The notes beneath the pieces were generated by a model. The model was not told the origin of the DNA. It was given only the letters and a program-made list of their open reading frames with translations, and searched no databases. Position numbers and translations under genes: made by a program. From assembly GCA_035041965.1 (NCBI GenBank), contig JAPYMA010001397.1, positions 124,001 to 188,000 on the forward strand: a stretch of 64,000 nucleotides of DNA, in the 5' to 3' direction. Positions 39,601-54,300 of the stretch are shown piece after piece; position 1 is the first letter of the stretch; every line of letters begins with the position of its first letter. Origin of the DNA: Anisakis pegreffii. Lineage: Eukaryota; Nematoda; Chromadorea; Rhabditida; Anisakidae.

Positions 39601-42150
39601 GATGCCACTGATAACAATAAATCTGGGTTAGAAGGAGGACGTCTTCTTTCCGAAGAATGAACTTAAGACATCATGAATCCTCGCAAAAAATGGGAATGTT
39701 TCACGTTCGGCTTCCTTCGTCATTTATAATGTTCCAGAATAGTTTCTTGTTTCGCTTTGTTGTTCCAAATCATTGTCGGTTGTTGTGAAAGAATACACAT
39801 GTTTGACAATCTGCTCACTTATTTTGAACTTATCATTCACCTCCCACGTACTAATCATAATGGATTGATTTCAACTATTCTATCGATCTCTAATCAAAAT
39901 TTCAAAAATATCCAAATGCTTTGCAAAGTTATTTTAAGTTGATTACATTGAAATTTTAGATTTTAAACATATCTAATCGATACAAACGATTGACAACACT
40001 AACGAAGACGAAACGGAAGCAACGTATATGGTGAAGGGTGAGCTTGAAGATAGAAGCAATAATTGCAATGGTATTGTTTACAAGTTTCGACTGAAATGCA
40101 TATTCATTCGATTGTGACACAATATAGGAAAAGAAAAGATTACCGATTCAAATTTGCTGAAAGTGTTTATGATGATGATGGAGGAAATTATAATGATGTT
40201 TTTAAAAAAGTGGGTTGATATTCGTAAATAAATGAACAACTTATGAAGATGATATCGAACAACAAACCAGAAATAATGGAAGAATATTGACGAAGACAAT
40301 TAACGCGAGAATGCAAAAATTCCCAAAAATGATGCTGAAAAGTTCTTGAGTGAATTGAAATATTTTTATGAAGGTTTTTGCGGTATGGGCGCATAGGATA
40401 GTTTGACGTTTGACGAAAGCTTTACCAATGAATTGAATGTTTGCAGCGAATGGAAGGAGAACATTTTTATCATGTTTATCTCGAATTTATAGTTTCCATT
40501 GCGATTAAACAAACTAAATGGTTCAGACATGCAAATAGTTCGGCATTTGATGAATTTCATGTGTGCAATAACCTTCCGGACATAAACGCCGTGGCAGAAT
40601 TCTAAAGATATGCATGTATATGAAGGATTTGATATTTGAAATCAGAACAAATGTGTAGTGAAGTGGGTATGTATTATCGACTTGGATTGTTGTCATAGAA
40701 TATGTTGCCTGCAACCATCCCATTTTAGAGTGAGTGCCCAAATGAGTTACAACAGTCGAGCGTTCTTCGGCCCTAATCGGCAGTTTCGATAGCTCTGGTG
40801 TAGTGTCGATCAACTGTTTCTGAATCTATGAATGCATCAAACAGGCATTTTGCATTACTACTTATAACAATCAATTCCTCGTTCCCAGCCTTACACATTC
40901 TTAGGACTTCAATACCCAAGTGGTTCTTTACTAGATGCTGACGGTGGAGCCATGATATCGATTGGTAGCCGATCGAAGAATTTCAACCGAAATTCGATTG
41001 CATTGCAGGCTGTTGAGTTCAGTTTTCCGGTGTAAAAATGAATTTCATCGGATTCCGATCGAAAAGCTTCGAATTTTGTTCACAGGAGCCATAACAAGAT
41101 CTGTTGGGTTTGGTTCTGACAGTTTTCTCATATAAATTAGTTTGGAATCCGAGTGAGCATTCAACACACTCGATTTAGGAGTAGCTATTAAAGATTTGGC
41201 AAGGAACAGGCCCGATCGCGTGACTGTACTTCAACGTCTACTCTTTTCTGAACCCAATAAAGCAGCTGAAAACTTACTAATTACCAGTTTTGTTTGGGTT
41301 CATTGTTAGTACGGGCAACCTAATCACATGTCAAGAATATACCAAACGCAAATCATACTTTGCAAGAAGATAGTGAAAATCCGTAATCATCTTCAGTTAG
41401 AATCGTTACTTGAGTTTCAACCGGACTATTTCGTCATTACAGCCCAATTCTGTGCTACGAACGATTCCTCCTCACTCTCTGATCCCTTTTGGCAAACAAC
41501 GATGACCGACATTGATTGTATGCTTTTTAGCCCCAGTAACACGTGCCATCCCGTTTTGGAATAACGTGAAAATATTGCGTGAGAGACGTGAGTTTTCATC
41601 TACTTTAAAAGAGGGAATGGAACGTAGTTCGCTTTTGAGTTTTGGTTTTTTGTTTTCATGCCATCTCCTCTTTTACTGCTTGCTCTCGAAGGTTCGCATG
41701 TTTGTGCTTTGTAGCAATTAATTCTAAATTCAAGTCTTACATGAGAAAAATAAAGAAGTCATTCTTTAGAAACATTAGCTATCTCGTGATTAGGAATGCA
41801 GCTGGCTTGAAGTAACTATTTCTTAGCAATCTTCTGTCTCATGAATGTTTCGTAACAACAAAGTAAGTCGTGAATGTAGAAGATGCCACTCAAAAATTTT
41901 CGAACGTTTTGTTTTTTTTTTTGAAAATATCCTATGAAGATAAGATACCCTTTCATCTTCTGACGCTCCGAACCAGCAGGATTGCTACATATTCAGTGTC
42001 ATTGGAGCGTGATTTATGATCCTATCATTTATTGATTTATTATTTTGAGTAAATTAAGGCTGGTTGTGATTAAATTGAGGCGCTCCATAACTATATAATT
42101 ACCCTCTACCATATTCTTACATGTCGCCAGTGAAGTTCTTTTTCGAGTTA
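36674..42150. other. AT-rich intergenic sequence upstream of nsy-1
   Basis: ORFs are short and scattered over both strands, for example 40523-40813 minus and 41328-41564 plus. None shows a recognisable domain or consistent splice sites. A palindrome-related motif occurs near 41,050. The promoter of nsy-1 should lie at the right end, but no element was recognised. Confidence 0.4.
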
Positions 42151-42158
42151 GAAACTAC

Positions 42159-42165
42159 ATTTCAG
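42159..42165 (+). promoter_or_regulatory. nsy-1: Candidate trans-splice acceptor of nsy-1
   Basis: CATTTCAG ends at 42165, 191 nt before the chosen start codon, with no coding exon upstream. It would leave a 5' leader that includes a short upstream ORF (42338-42364). Leader use is inferred. Confidence 0.35.
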
Positions 42166-42356
42166 GAAGACCACACCATCTTTCCGACGAATTTGGTGTG
42201 TTTTGTATATTATCATTATACTGGTGCTATTGCTCACAACGGAAGGCGCTGCATCTAATTTTTGTTCAGTGATAATATTTTTTGTTGGAGTAACTGTTGG
42301 TTTTGTTGTGACCAGCGGCTCATAAAGCTGCTGTAGAATGATGCTGCGTGTTGGTT

Positions 42357-45300
42357 ATGGGTGAATATTCGAATATGGATGTTTGTCCGATTCCGCTTCC
42401 ACCTCGTGCTAACGCATCAAACCCCACTCCGATCACTTCCCGTCTTCCCACTACCACTACTGTGGCTAGCAGTGCCGGCAGCAGCAGTCAGACCGTAGTA
42501 GAGAAATCGGGTTCCACATTATGCTCTCGCAAACTCCAGGTTTTATGAACATTTTCATTCATTTCTTGAAGATTTTCATTCTTATACAATAAATGTTTGC
42601 CTATTTTTTACCGCATTGTTTTATAAAGTTCTTGTAAACACTTCAACACAACAGTTTCAATACAAATCAGTAATTGACGCATCTGCAAATTAAGCCATAT
42701 AGACTTTCAAAGTGTACATCTCAAATTCTCGCTGAAATTCTGATATGGAAATGAAAAAACATCAAAACTTTACTGCACTGATTCAGAACAGCTTTTCGCC
42801 TACACCAAAATAACTTCAATAATTCTTTTCTGAGTTTAGATCGTTCTGATAATCGATGTGAAAGCAGCCAAAAATTTGCGAGTGCGTGAAATGGCTTGTC
42901 ACGATGTGCAAAAAGTTGCAGATACGTTAAATGTCAATCTCACTGTAAATTTCATTTCTTCGCTTCAGTATTTCATTTCAGTGTTCATTATTTAGCGTTA
43001 ATGATGTGTTTTTTCGCTGACAGTTTACAGTCTGCTGGTCAGTTTCTGATTGCATCCACCTGGTGAAGGTTCAGATTCAGAAGAGCTGTTCAGGGAAGGT
43101 CACGAACTGAACCCAGCGTTTTGGGATGAGATACATTAAATTGTAGAACTTCTCGAGCTGATCACGAATATGTAAAACATTTTTGCGAAACACAAAGGGG
43201 ACGCGAGATATGGCGACGAAAAGGTTTTCAGTGTCTTGAAGTAAAGTTCTGAATTTCGATCTGGCAGCAGCGGCTTGGCCTAGTGCGTAGTGCGCTAGCA
43301 CTAATCGTAAGTATGGATGCCTTGTGGTTCTGTCCCGCGCGAAGGCGGAACTTTTTTTCTCATACATTTCTAACATATTCGAACAACCAAGATATTTTGC
43401 TTCACTTCCCACAACTTCTGTCTTTCTTTGTGGGGACATTTTTACATATTTTGAAAATTTGAGATTTCATTTGATTGTTTGTATCTGATCATAATGAGTA
43501 TGTCTATTCACAACAGAATGATCAAAGTATAGAAAAAATTTGCATAAGAACATTTCACAAATGACAACTCGTCACAGGTGTTGATATCACAGTCTCATTC
43601 GTTTACCATTGTCCGAGAATCATCATTGTGTGACAGTGTACCATGATGAAACGCTTTTGTTCAGCAAATGTGGAGGCTTTTTTGGGTGAAAGGTTTGACG
43701 TGGGTGATGCTACTTCTCCAACTAGAGAGGAGATGAAAAGGCGCAAAGATTAGCCGATATTATTATGCGGCATGCGGAGGGTGATGAGTTGGAGGTGGAG
43801 GAAGATGAGGAGGTTTGCAGTGAGAGTGAAGGTGAAGAGGAGCCGTCGATAGACCTAGATGATGGTGTCATCCCAATTCTCGACAAAATTTCGTTCAGTA
43901 ATAGGAAACTGATTTGTGCATAAGATGTTCGATGCGCTGTTGACTTCTATCGCTCATCAAGTGATGGATGCAGAACATATTTTTGTATGCATGCGAAATT
44001 CAGGTTCATCAACACCAAAAAAGATCTGCATCGGTTACATGAATTCGAAAAAGAACGAAACATCTGTTTTCGTCGCAACCAAATAAATGCACTATCGCCC
44101 GAGCTCAAATATACGGTCATTGAGAAGATAGTGAAAGGAGTAATATTGCATGACACTGATTCGCGGGCGTTGGCCCACTCATTAAGTAAGAAATACAAAA
44201 TACCATATTTCGAGGCTTCTACGGTATGGCTTTAAAAATTTAAACACGTCAGCCATTTAACATCGAGACGTATAATAAAATTTGTGAATAGGCGAACATT
44301 CCGCAACCGTTCACAAATTGAAGAAGCCTCCCGCAATTTTGTTGAACATATCAAATCGAAAAATCTGGAACCAGATTGTATCTATAATGCAGATCAGTCT
44401 GCAATTTCTAAAGAGTTGTATTCGGCACGGACTCTGGCACTTCGTGGACAGCGAAGCGTGGAATGCGTCGCACAACAGTTGGGATCTTTAACTCACTCAT
44501 TCACCGTTCTCCCCATCGCAAGGGTAGATGGTGTTTTGGTGCGCAAATTGTATGTTGTGATAGCTGAACCAAGCAGCAAAGTTCCACAAAGTTTCAACTG
44601 GCATGCCCGTAACCTTATCATCGAATGCGGAATGTCAAACATTATGACAACATCGCATATGGTTTCATGGCTCACGAATTGTGTCGCAACACTACAGGCG
44701 CAAACACACACGCTCCTCATACTGGATTCATGGACACCATTTAAGAGGCATAGAGAAATGAAGGAATTGCTGCCGTTAGATGCATCATTCGAGATTGAGA
44801 ACATACCCGCCGGCACTGCGTCACATATCCAACCACTGGATCGATTCTTTTCCGGATATTCAAAATGTTTATCTGCAAGATCCATTCTTGTGTGGTCACA
44901 CATGACATTGATTTTCTGACCTGTCGCCGCGAAAATATTCTCCGTATTCTCGAAGTGGTCTTTAATCAATTCTGTAATCCGGTATTTCGGGAATTCAATA
45001 AGTATTCTTGGTATGCGTGCGGTCATTCAAGAACATCCAGAAGAATTCCAAACGCCTGTTGAAGTGTGCTTCCCGCAGCACGTCGTCCAAGAATGTGATA
45101 TTAACAATTGTGATCATTTGTCCTTTGTAAAATGTTCTTATTGTGAATTCTATCTATGTTTCAATCATTTTGTTGTAGACAGACGTGCACATTACGATGA
45201 TATGTAAAAAAACCGAAAAAATTACAAAATAAAAAAAAACAAAAAATAAAAGAAGAATATACTCACAACTTGAAAAAGCTGTGGGGAGTGAAGCAAAGTA

Positions 45301-48300
45301 TCATGGTTGTTTGAATATGTTAGAAATGTATGGGAGAAAAGGTTTCGCCTGTGCGCAGGATAGAACCACCAGGCATCCAGACTTAGCGCAAACGAACTAC
45401 CCACTAGGTCATGCAACCGCTGCCTAAATGAAATTCAGAACTTTACTTCAAAACACTGAAAACCTTTTCCCCGCCATATTTCGCGTCCCCTTTGTGTTTC
45501 GCAAAAACGTTTTACATATTCGTGATCAGCTCGAGGAGTTCTACAATTTGATTTATATCTCATCCCGAAGCGCTGAGTTCAGTTCGTGACCTTCCCTTCA
45601 GTTAGTTTGCGTTGTCGGAGACTGCTGTTCCGTTTTCTTAACTGTATCACTAGAGTTCACATATCGTATGGCTCTAGCTGAAGCGGTATTGAGATTGTGA
45701 CACGAGAAATAAGAGTGGTAATCAAAGCATTTGGTTGAATTTATAGCGGTTGGACTTTGATCGACTGGATTTTGGTGAGACAAACGCATTGGATGTGTTT
45801 TATAATGCAGATGTAGCACTGGTGGATGTCTCAATAACACAGCAACAACCGAGCTTATGTTATCATATTGGTGTAAGAGAATCAATGGGACAGTCATATA
45901 ATATCATTCTGACTCATTTCACTGATGAAACTTCTGAATCACTCGTTGAAGCGTTACGGGTTCGTTTAATTATTGATTTGGTGAGGATAGAGTGTAGAGA
46001 AAGGTGAACGGTAAATCCAATTCCTTTGTAATAATGGTGATTTGTATGTTTTCAGTGTGATTTTCGTGTATATTTTTTCGTTGTTCTGTGTTGAAATGCG
46101 ATGTGCTTATTTGCAGAAAACGTTGGCACATTTGCCAATGATTGGCTACATTTTATCAAGTGATAATGCGTTCTTAATATCCGTTGATAAGTCGTCGAAA
46201 ATTGACAATATCGCACAGTTGAAAGCTGATATAGAACAAAATTCCGATAAGGTGTGTTTGAGGGAAAGGGAGTTTTACTGATTTCTGCATTTATTTTCAA
46301 AATTAAGCATAGAGTTCAAATTATTGAAATGATGAATTCGAATGAAATTTCCAGAAACTGAAAATGCAGTCACACCTAAAAAACGGCCGTTTAATGTCGT
46401 TTCGAACACGTATGAAACAAGCGCTGAAGAATGTACAGATCGAAGCATCGGCCCATTCGCGTGAAAAATTCCTATCGGATCTTCGTAAAGCGAGAGAAAC
46501 AGTCGATGTTAACGAGTCGAATCGTTTCTTGGATAAAATGAGACATCGATTGGATAATCCAGATGTTTTATCAGTTGATACACTTCATCAATTCATGCTT
46601 AGTTATAGGTTCGTTGGTTCATTTATGGGAGCTGATTGGTTTTTAAGGTGGTATGTTGTTTTATTTTAGGTATTAATTGGAAGGAGTGTTGTTATTAATC
46701 TGGTTATGATTATGGTAGTTGCTGTTTTTGTGTATTTCAGAGATAATCAGAACTATGACGCGATGATAAGTTTGATTGACGACTTGAGTCGAATCGAGAA
46801 TTGCACAGTGGTTAATGAGCAAGCGATCAGATTTCTCTACGCTTTTGCATTGAACAGGTTTCGTTATTAATGCAATTTTAGTTTCGATTCACCTTTCAAT
46901 TCTTTGAAAATTATAAACTGAAACAGCTTGGTAATGAGATATCATCGAGCATGCAAATGGTCATTTGCACGTACATAAATCGATATGTTCAACTTATATA
47001 CCATATATACTGATTGCCAACAGAGAATAATTGTTGAGATTTCAGACGAAATAAAGAAGGTGATCGAGATCGTGCACTAGAAACAGTCCTTCAGACGATC
47101 GCCGATAAGAAAGATAGCACAATATCACCGGATGTGATTTGCTTGGCGGGTAGGATTTATAAGGATAAGTTCATAACAAGCAATTATGAGGATCGTGAGT
47201 CGTTGGATAAAGCGATCGAATGGTATCGTAAAGCTTTCGAGCTTTCACCGCTCGAATATTCGGGTATTAATCTGACAACACTGCTACGAGCTAGGGGTGA
47301 AACATTCGAGAATAACAACGAAATGCAACAAATTGGTTCGTATTCAATGGCCTTTTTAATTTAAGTTGTTGTTGAAAATTGAAATTTTTGTGTTTTTGTA
47401 ATGAAGTGCTGCGAGACTGAAAAGAGCAGAAAGCGTAGAAGAAGACAAGAATGAGGGTTTTGCAGTAAATTATTATTTCTGAAAGAGATGTGAATTCATT
47501 TGATGATGAAATTTAGCAGTGATACTCAACAGTTTATTGGGTCGTAAAGGAGCGTTGAGCAATCTGAGTGAATACTGGGATGTGGCCACTTACTTTGAGG
47601 TGTCAGTGTTAGCAGAAGATTATCCGAAAGCATGCCAAGCTGCGCTCAAAATGGCCATCCTTAAGCCGCCAATATGGTTGGTTTTAATTGGAGTAATTTC
47701 TGTTGTTTTGTTGGTGTGAAACGATTGAGTTGAATTACTTTTTCGTGATTTTAGAATGAAATTTATGGAATGTGACGGAGTTAATCTGATAATATGGTAC
47801 ATTTACTTAACCCTTTAAAGTATGAAGCTTTCATTAGTTTATGATTTTTTGATGCTTTTTGTTAGGTTCTTAAAATCAACAATGGAGAATATCAAGTTGA
47901 TAAATCGTTGTGCGGCAACAATGTCACCGATCGAAAAAGAGAAGCAGCAATTCTTATTTTGGTCAGAATTCTTTATGGAGGCGATAGATTCGGAAACAGA
48001 AATTGTTTGTGCGAGATTTCCGGTTTTAATTCAAGAAGTTACCAAAGTAAGGATTTTATTGCATCTGGTATTCTGTGTGTGATTCGTTCGTTTTATTGAT
48101 CTAGAACAAATTCACATGTTGTCGGTTTGCAAAGCGATCGATATATGCAGTCAGCTTAAATGACCACTTTCATAAATATGAATCTGTGCATATATTCAGG
48201 TTTTTACGCCAAGTTTCTTGACAATGAATCTAAGTGAAGGTTCAATAATTCTGAGTCATGTTCTTGAGAATAGTCAACAAAAGAAACCCCCGCCAGGTAT

Positions 48301-51300
48301 GTTTATTTGCTTTAATTATTGCTTTTAACAAAAGATTATTGATCGGAATCTGTCAAGGAATCCATCGTTGGCACTTCACAGCAGCGAATATAAAAGCTGT
48401 ATCGGCTTCGAAACGTGACGATCGTTCGATGTTTTTGTACGTTCACGAGAATTCGGATGACTTCAATCTGGTATTTCCGTCGGCAGCACATTGCAATAAG
48501 TTCGTTACGCTATACATTATATGATAGCGATCAGTGTTGTTGTTGATGGATGGCAATTGTTTAGGGTAATGGCATCCTTAATAGAAATGACGAGTGAACT
48601 GGATGGAAATGCGGGTCGTGTGCTGCACGATTGCGAATCTGAAAATCGTCTCGAGGTGACTCTTTCAGAATTTGAGAAGTTCGAATTGAAATTCGATTTG
48701 TTGAATCGAATAATTGCACTCATCGTTTTATCTCTCTTCAGTTTGAATATGAACTAACGAACAGCGGTGAGCGTGTGGTGTTAGGACGTGGAACTTACGG
48801 AGTGGTTTATTCGGGAAGAGATCTAACCACGCAGAGGTCTTCGAAGTTTTGTTTGAGGATTGTATTATTCTGTTTTATTTTGGGCGAGGAGGCTTTATGT
48901 GGTATTTGGGAATGATATTTCATATCGTTCCGTCATAATTTTCTTAAACAGAAATACTTTAGGTCGATAGTGGTGAAAGAAGTCGAGGTGAAAAATGAAG
49001 AGGAAGTGCAGCCATTGATGGAAGAAATTCAGTTACATTCGACACTCTCTCATCCAAATATCGTTCAATATTTGGGATGTAAATTGTTGAAAAAAGAACA
49101 GGGCAATGATATCTTTTTGATTTTTATGGAGCAAGTTCCCGGAGGTATTTGTTCGGTTATTATTGTTAAGCATTGTCATCGTGCATTAAGACAGCCTACA
49201 ATTGCCACTCAGTTTTGACGTATAATTACGAAATTTTTTTGGACTTATTGAATTTATTGTGAAATGTTCATTTCATCAGTGATTTTATTCTTGTTATGAG
49301 ATTGTCTCCAAATGACTTTTTTTTCAGGTAGTTTGAGTTCATTGCTCCGTAGTAAATGGGGACCATTGCTTGATAATGAACAGACAATGGCAATATATGG
49401 GAAGCAAATCCTGGATGGACTTCGATATTTGGTATGATTTTAGTGTTGTCAATGTATTGGTAATGGTAGTATTTACAGCATGAGCAGAAAATAGTGCATC
49501 GTGATATCAAAGGTGATAATGTGTTGGTGAATACATATAGTGGTGTGTGTAAGATATCAGATTTCGGAACTTGTAAACGACTGGCTGGGCTGAACCCCGT
49601 TACAGAAACATTCACTGGTACTTTGCAATATATGGCGCCTGAGGTGAGTGATTTATTTCATCTCTTTAGCTCTCCATATTTATACAAACAACTTAACGAA
49701 TCAGTTGGTTCGGGATGTGTTAGGTTGAAAAAAAAAATCAGTATTATTTCAGAAAGGTTCAAATGAATATTTTTTTAATTTTCGCGATCACCATGTGTGC
49801 ATAGTTACTTACAAAACAGAAATGTAAGATTTGAGGCTGATGATTTTGCGATGCCTTTAGGTGATTGATCATGGTCAGAGAGGTTATGGAGCACCGGCAG
49901 ATATTTGGAGTTTCGGTTGTACAATGGTTGAAATGGCTACTGGACGACCACCATTCGTCGAGTTGGGGTCGCCGCAGGCAGCGATGTTTAAAGTCGGAAT
50001 GTTCAAGGCGCATCCGCCGATACCCGAACGATTGAGTGAACGATGCAAACGATTCATATTGAGGTTGCGATAATACTTCATTACGAGCACATATCTTTAT
50101 GTTGTCACTTTCGTTTATTTACAATGTTCGAGAAGCTATCTCTTTGAAGAAGTGGTGAGCGACTTTTTTGAAGAAGAATAAACTGAATTCATTCGCGTTG
50201 CAGTGTGGTTCGTAGTAGTATGTTGTTGCATGTATTTATCAGTGAATTAGAAGAAAGATTCTCTCCTGAAAATAGCTTTTGTCAAATTTTTTCGCCGAAT
50301 TTCAGAGCGTTTGAAGCAGATCCACAGAAACGAGCAACCGCAGCCGAATTGTTGGTTGATGCTTTCATTCAGTCATATATACCACATTCGTAAGTTTTTA
50401 AGTTCTGATCATATTTCTTCATAATATAAATTGGTACTTCTGTTAACTTATTATTACTTCGTTTCATCAAATCATTTTATTCGATTCAATATTTGAATTT
50501 TGTCATTTCCATCTGAAATTTCGTTGTATATCTAAAATATGTCGGTTAGGTCAATTCGGTTGTTTTCTTTTACATTCGCGCAGAATTTCGTGAAATTTGT
50601 TGAAGAATCAGTAAAAATCCTTCATTAAATAAAGCAAAAGCTTTGTTTGGTTGTTTGGTTCGTATGTGAGTGAGTTATAGCAATAAGATGAGATTTTTTG
50701 GTAAAAGAACAAATCGTGTTTATTAGCTTCAGAAATAGAAGCGGAAGCGCTAATAAGAAGCATTTTGAAGCGATCAAACAACATAATCGAGGTGGGTGAA
50801 TATTTGCGTATGATTGATTTGTATGTTTTTCGTTGTTGTTGTTCGATATTCTGTTCATTCTCTCGTTATCATGTTATAATGGTTTTTTAATGGTTATCGT
50901 TAGTTGTGTGGACGTAATACATATCTAGTTCTGATTTTCATTCAAATCCTATTTGTGATTCATTAGTCACTGTATGAGCGAAAAACGTCCTGTTTATTCG
51001 TACGCCTGGGCCATTTTGACCACCTGCTTGTGAGGATAGAATCCCATCCTATTTCCGGTGTTTGGTTGAGATCAGAATCAGTCAATGAATATGGATTCAA
51101 AACAATGTGTTTGTATAGTAAGGTTGATATGAAGCAATAACAGACTTCATCGAAATGAAATTCGTTGGGTCTAATAGTCCGGCGATTTGCCTGTAGTTGG
51201 TTTGTTCTCCAGTTTGATGATATTTGGTTTTGCAAAGTGAAGTGAGTGGAGTGTCTTTGACATCAGCCGTATTTGATAAGTGAATTAGGTGAAGCAACGC

Positions 51301-54300
51301 TGAGTAATAGTATAATGAATTTTTTTAGTTGAAACTTTTTTGTCGTCATCAGCCACAAGTGAAGGTTCATCACCGATCTATCATCGTCCAGGTGTGCGCC
51401 TTCGTTTGCATTTCAGATACATCCTTTAGTTGAAATGAAATGCTATATATTATATTCTTTTTGAATTTTTGGCGTTCAGCCTTTTGGCTTAATTTTTGAA
51501 TTGTTTCAAGCTGAAACCTGGTTCTGGTCTTACAATAAGCTCCTGAATGAACGTAATTTGAACGTATGAAAAGGGTGCTGAAAGGTCTTGCAGCATCATC
51601 CTTTGTCCGCTGTGCATTTCTATATAGTTGTCGGAAGCACGTTGAAATTTCCATTCTGCTGAATGGAAATTTTTTGGTGTTTTCTCGTTGAATTTCAATT
51701 GTATATAACGCATTCCGCTTGCGCATTCGTTAATCTTATCATATCATTGGTCAAGTCAACTGACTGGTTTATCCAATGGTATTGTATTGACTGTTTGCTA
51801 TGTTCTTGTTATCAATGTTTTGCTCATCAACGCAGAATTCGTTTCGCGTAATACGACGAAACTGGAAGGCGATGAACAGCGAGTGGCGTTTTCATGAAAA
51901 TCTTCCAAAATTTTCCTCACAATCAGCACTATCCGGTTGCACTGGCCGGCCGAGATTTGAGTGTGAACACATTCGCGTGCATGCACTTAAATTCTTTTTG
52001 AATGTTCAGCATAAGTGGTTGGATTGAAGGATTCCGTTTACTTATTCAAGCCAAAGCACTCTTTCAGTCAAATAAATTTCAGAAATTCATCGTTCTTCAT
52101 CGCATTTGGGCGGTATTGGACTGAATACTTTCCAGACGAGTGGTACCCAACAAGGACCGTCCACGGTGCAAAGTAAGAAAGGTGTTGGAGCTAGTAGTGA
52201 AATGAACAAATAGATGTTGATTTTGCAGCGAGCACGGAGCAAACAACAGCAACCAATACCGAAACGTCATCAGAAGTTAAAGGCGGTGCGCAACAGCACT
52301 TGCAATCCGAAGCATCGAATGCACCAAAGAATCTGCACTTGCTTATCGACAGCTCAGTAACGAGTCCAGCTGCAGCTTTAACACCTAGCTCTCATTCGTT
52401 TATGCTCGATCAAGGAGTTGGAATGTCGATAAGCCCAAATGTGAGCACTTATCAACTGAGTCAACCGTCATCGCCCATTATTGGTGAGTTGAGTTATTTT
52501 GATTATTATTATTTTTATATTATTATAATCGTTGTTATTATTTTCATCGATATTGGTTGTTATAATTATTGAATCATCAGTATTATTGAAATGTCTCTTC
52601 GTTTTGTAGATATATGTTTCGAAATAAAAAAGGAGAGGATTTATTATAGGGGATTTTGCTTGACTTACTATTTATTTCTTACTATTTTCTTGAATTGATA
52701 TTTCTTGCTAAAATCCTGGACTTGCCATTTTTATTTCTCTCGTTTCGAAATAAAAATAGCATCCGAAAAGAAGGTGTTGGGCAAATATTATGACACCTTT
52801 CCTCCGAAATGTCAAAAGCTCTCATCGATCATTGTTATCTTAATTCCTTCTCGCCAGCATAATTTTATTTGCAAAATTATTCCAACGCGACGAATTTATG
52901 GGCGAAGATTATTTGTTTTTGCATACTAATTGCTTCGAAATTTATTTTCTTTTTGTGGTCGTTTTTGTCGACGGAAAAATGTTCGTTCAGCTTATATCAT
53001 TAACCATTAATCTTCATCATGATTCATCTGATATTTTTATTGAAGTTTTTTCATGATTCCAAAGTTTCCCTCCGATTGTTGTTGGTATTGTTATTCTTTC
53101 GATGTGAATATTATTGTTTTAACTGCAGATGATAACACGCATTCACAACTGATTAACACGCCATCCGTGGGAAGTCCATCAGCAGTGAACGGTATGTTGC
53201 ATTCAACATCTTCGTGTTTCAGCTCGCTGAATCGCACCTCATCTGACGAGAGTGGAATGTCGTCAAGATTCTTTATGCTCAAGAAAGATTCTGAGCGACG
53301 AAACACTTTGGCACGCTTCATGTTGGATTATAAAGCTGAGGTAGGTTTGTTTTATTACGAACGTTGTGTATTCTGGTTATTATTGTTGTCGTTGCTGTAT
53401 CACTTTGGTTCTTTCAGTATCAACAATATAATCCCGATACGTTTTTTTAAACGTTTTCAAATTTTCAGATAATCGACAATTGGTTCGAACATCTAGCGAA
53501 GAGTCAACAGACAACAGAATTGCTAGTTACAAAGGTTAGCGAGAGGAGAGCGGAGTTGTTGTTTTGTTTGTTTGTTCGTTTTTGATGTATTTTAGACTAA
53601 ATGAGCATTTACACGGTTTGCGACTAGGGTTTGCGAAATCCCGACGTTTTTTTAATCCTGGGATCGAAAAATTTTTGTAATGTCGACGCGGGACATGTTC
53701 AAACACATTTTTTCGAACCAATATGTTCATTATCAATCAGAAAGGAGTTACTTCAACAAATTATTGAACAAATTCGAGGAACCAAATTATTCAAATTCAA
53801 ATTAATATCTCATATAATGTTGCTAATGATCATGTCGTAAGGGCATACTGCATTTTCTATGTTATATCATCTTGTCGTCTCGGGTCTAAGCTAATAACAG
53901 TACACTTGCATATGAATATGAAATTCTTGATTCTCAAACACTTATTTCAAGTCCATTTTCTCGAGTATTAACGTCAGCTGAATTCCGCCATTTCGGAAGT
54001 TTCGATTTTTTTTACCAAAGGAATACATCGCATAAATTATATCATTTGATTTTTGAAAAAATTAAAAGTTCAGAGTTTATCTGAAAAGAGAAAAAATCCG
54101 CAATGAATTTTTATCGAACCTTCGAGCACTTACATGTTTGATAATTTCGATCAGAGATCATGGAAATTTATTTATTTATTTAATCAGCAAATCAAACTCA
54201 TTACGAGTTTATGACTCTCTGTTATTACCAATATCACTAATATCACATTCTTCCTTCCTTGGCGTTCTTCTTTCCGCGCAGCTAACGATAATAGCGTTTG

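Larger units (their letters stand above)
43092..45597 (+). mobile_element. Pogo/Tigger-like DNA transposon in nsy-1 intron 2
   Basis: A 2.5-kb element lies wholly inside the intron between nsy-1 exons 2 and 3. Its terminal inverted repeats are about 320 bp (43092-43416 and 45279-45597), outermost sequence AGGGAAGGTCACGAACTGAA. The arms align along their whole length with one 6-nt length difference. The interior carries a broken DDE transposase. No clear target duplication was found, so the exact termini are uncertain by a few bases. Confidence 0.85.

Noticed and set aside
43077..43439. 120-codon minus-strand ORF as an independent gene
   Set aside because: It coincides with the transposon's left terminal inverted repeat; kept as a finding about the TIR rather than as a host gene.
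44493..45026. 177-codon minus-strand ORF
   Set aside because: Antisense shadow of the transposase remnant, whose plus-strand frame carries the DDE motifs.
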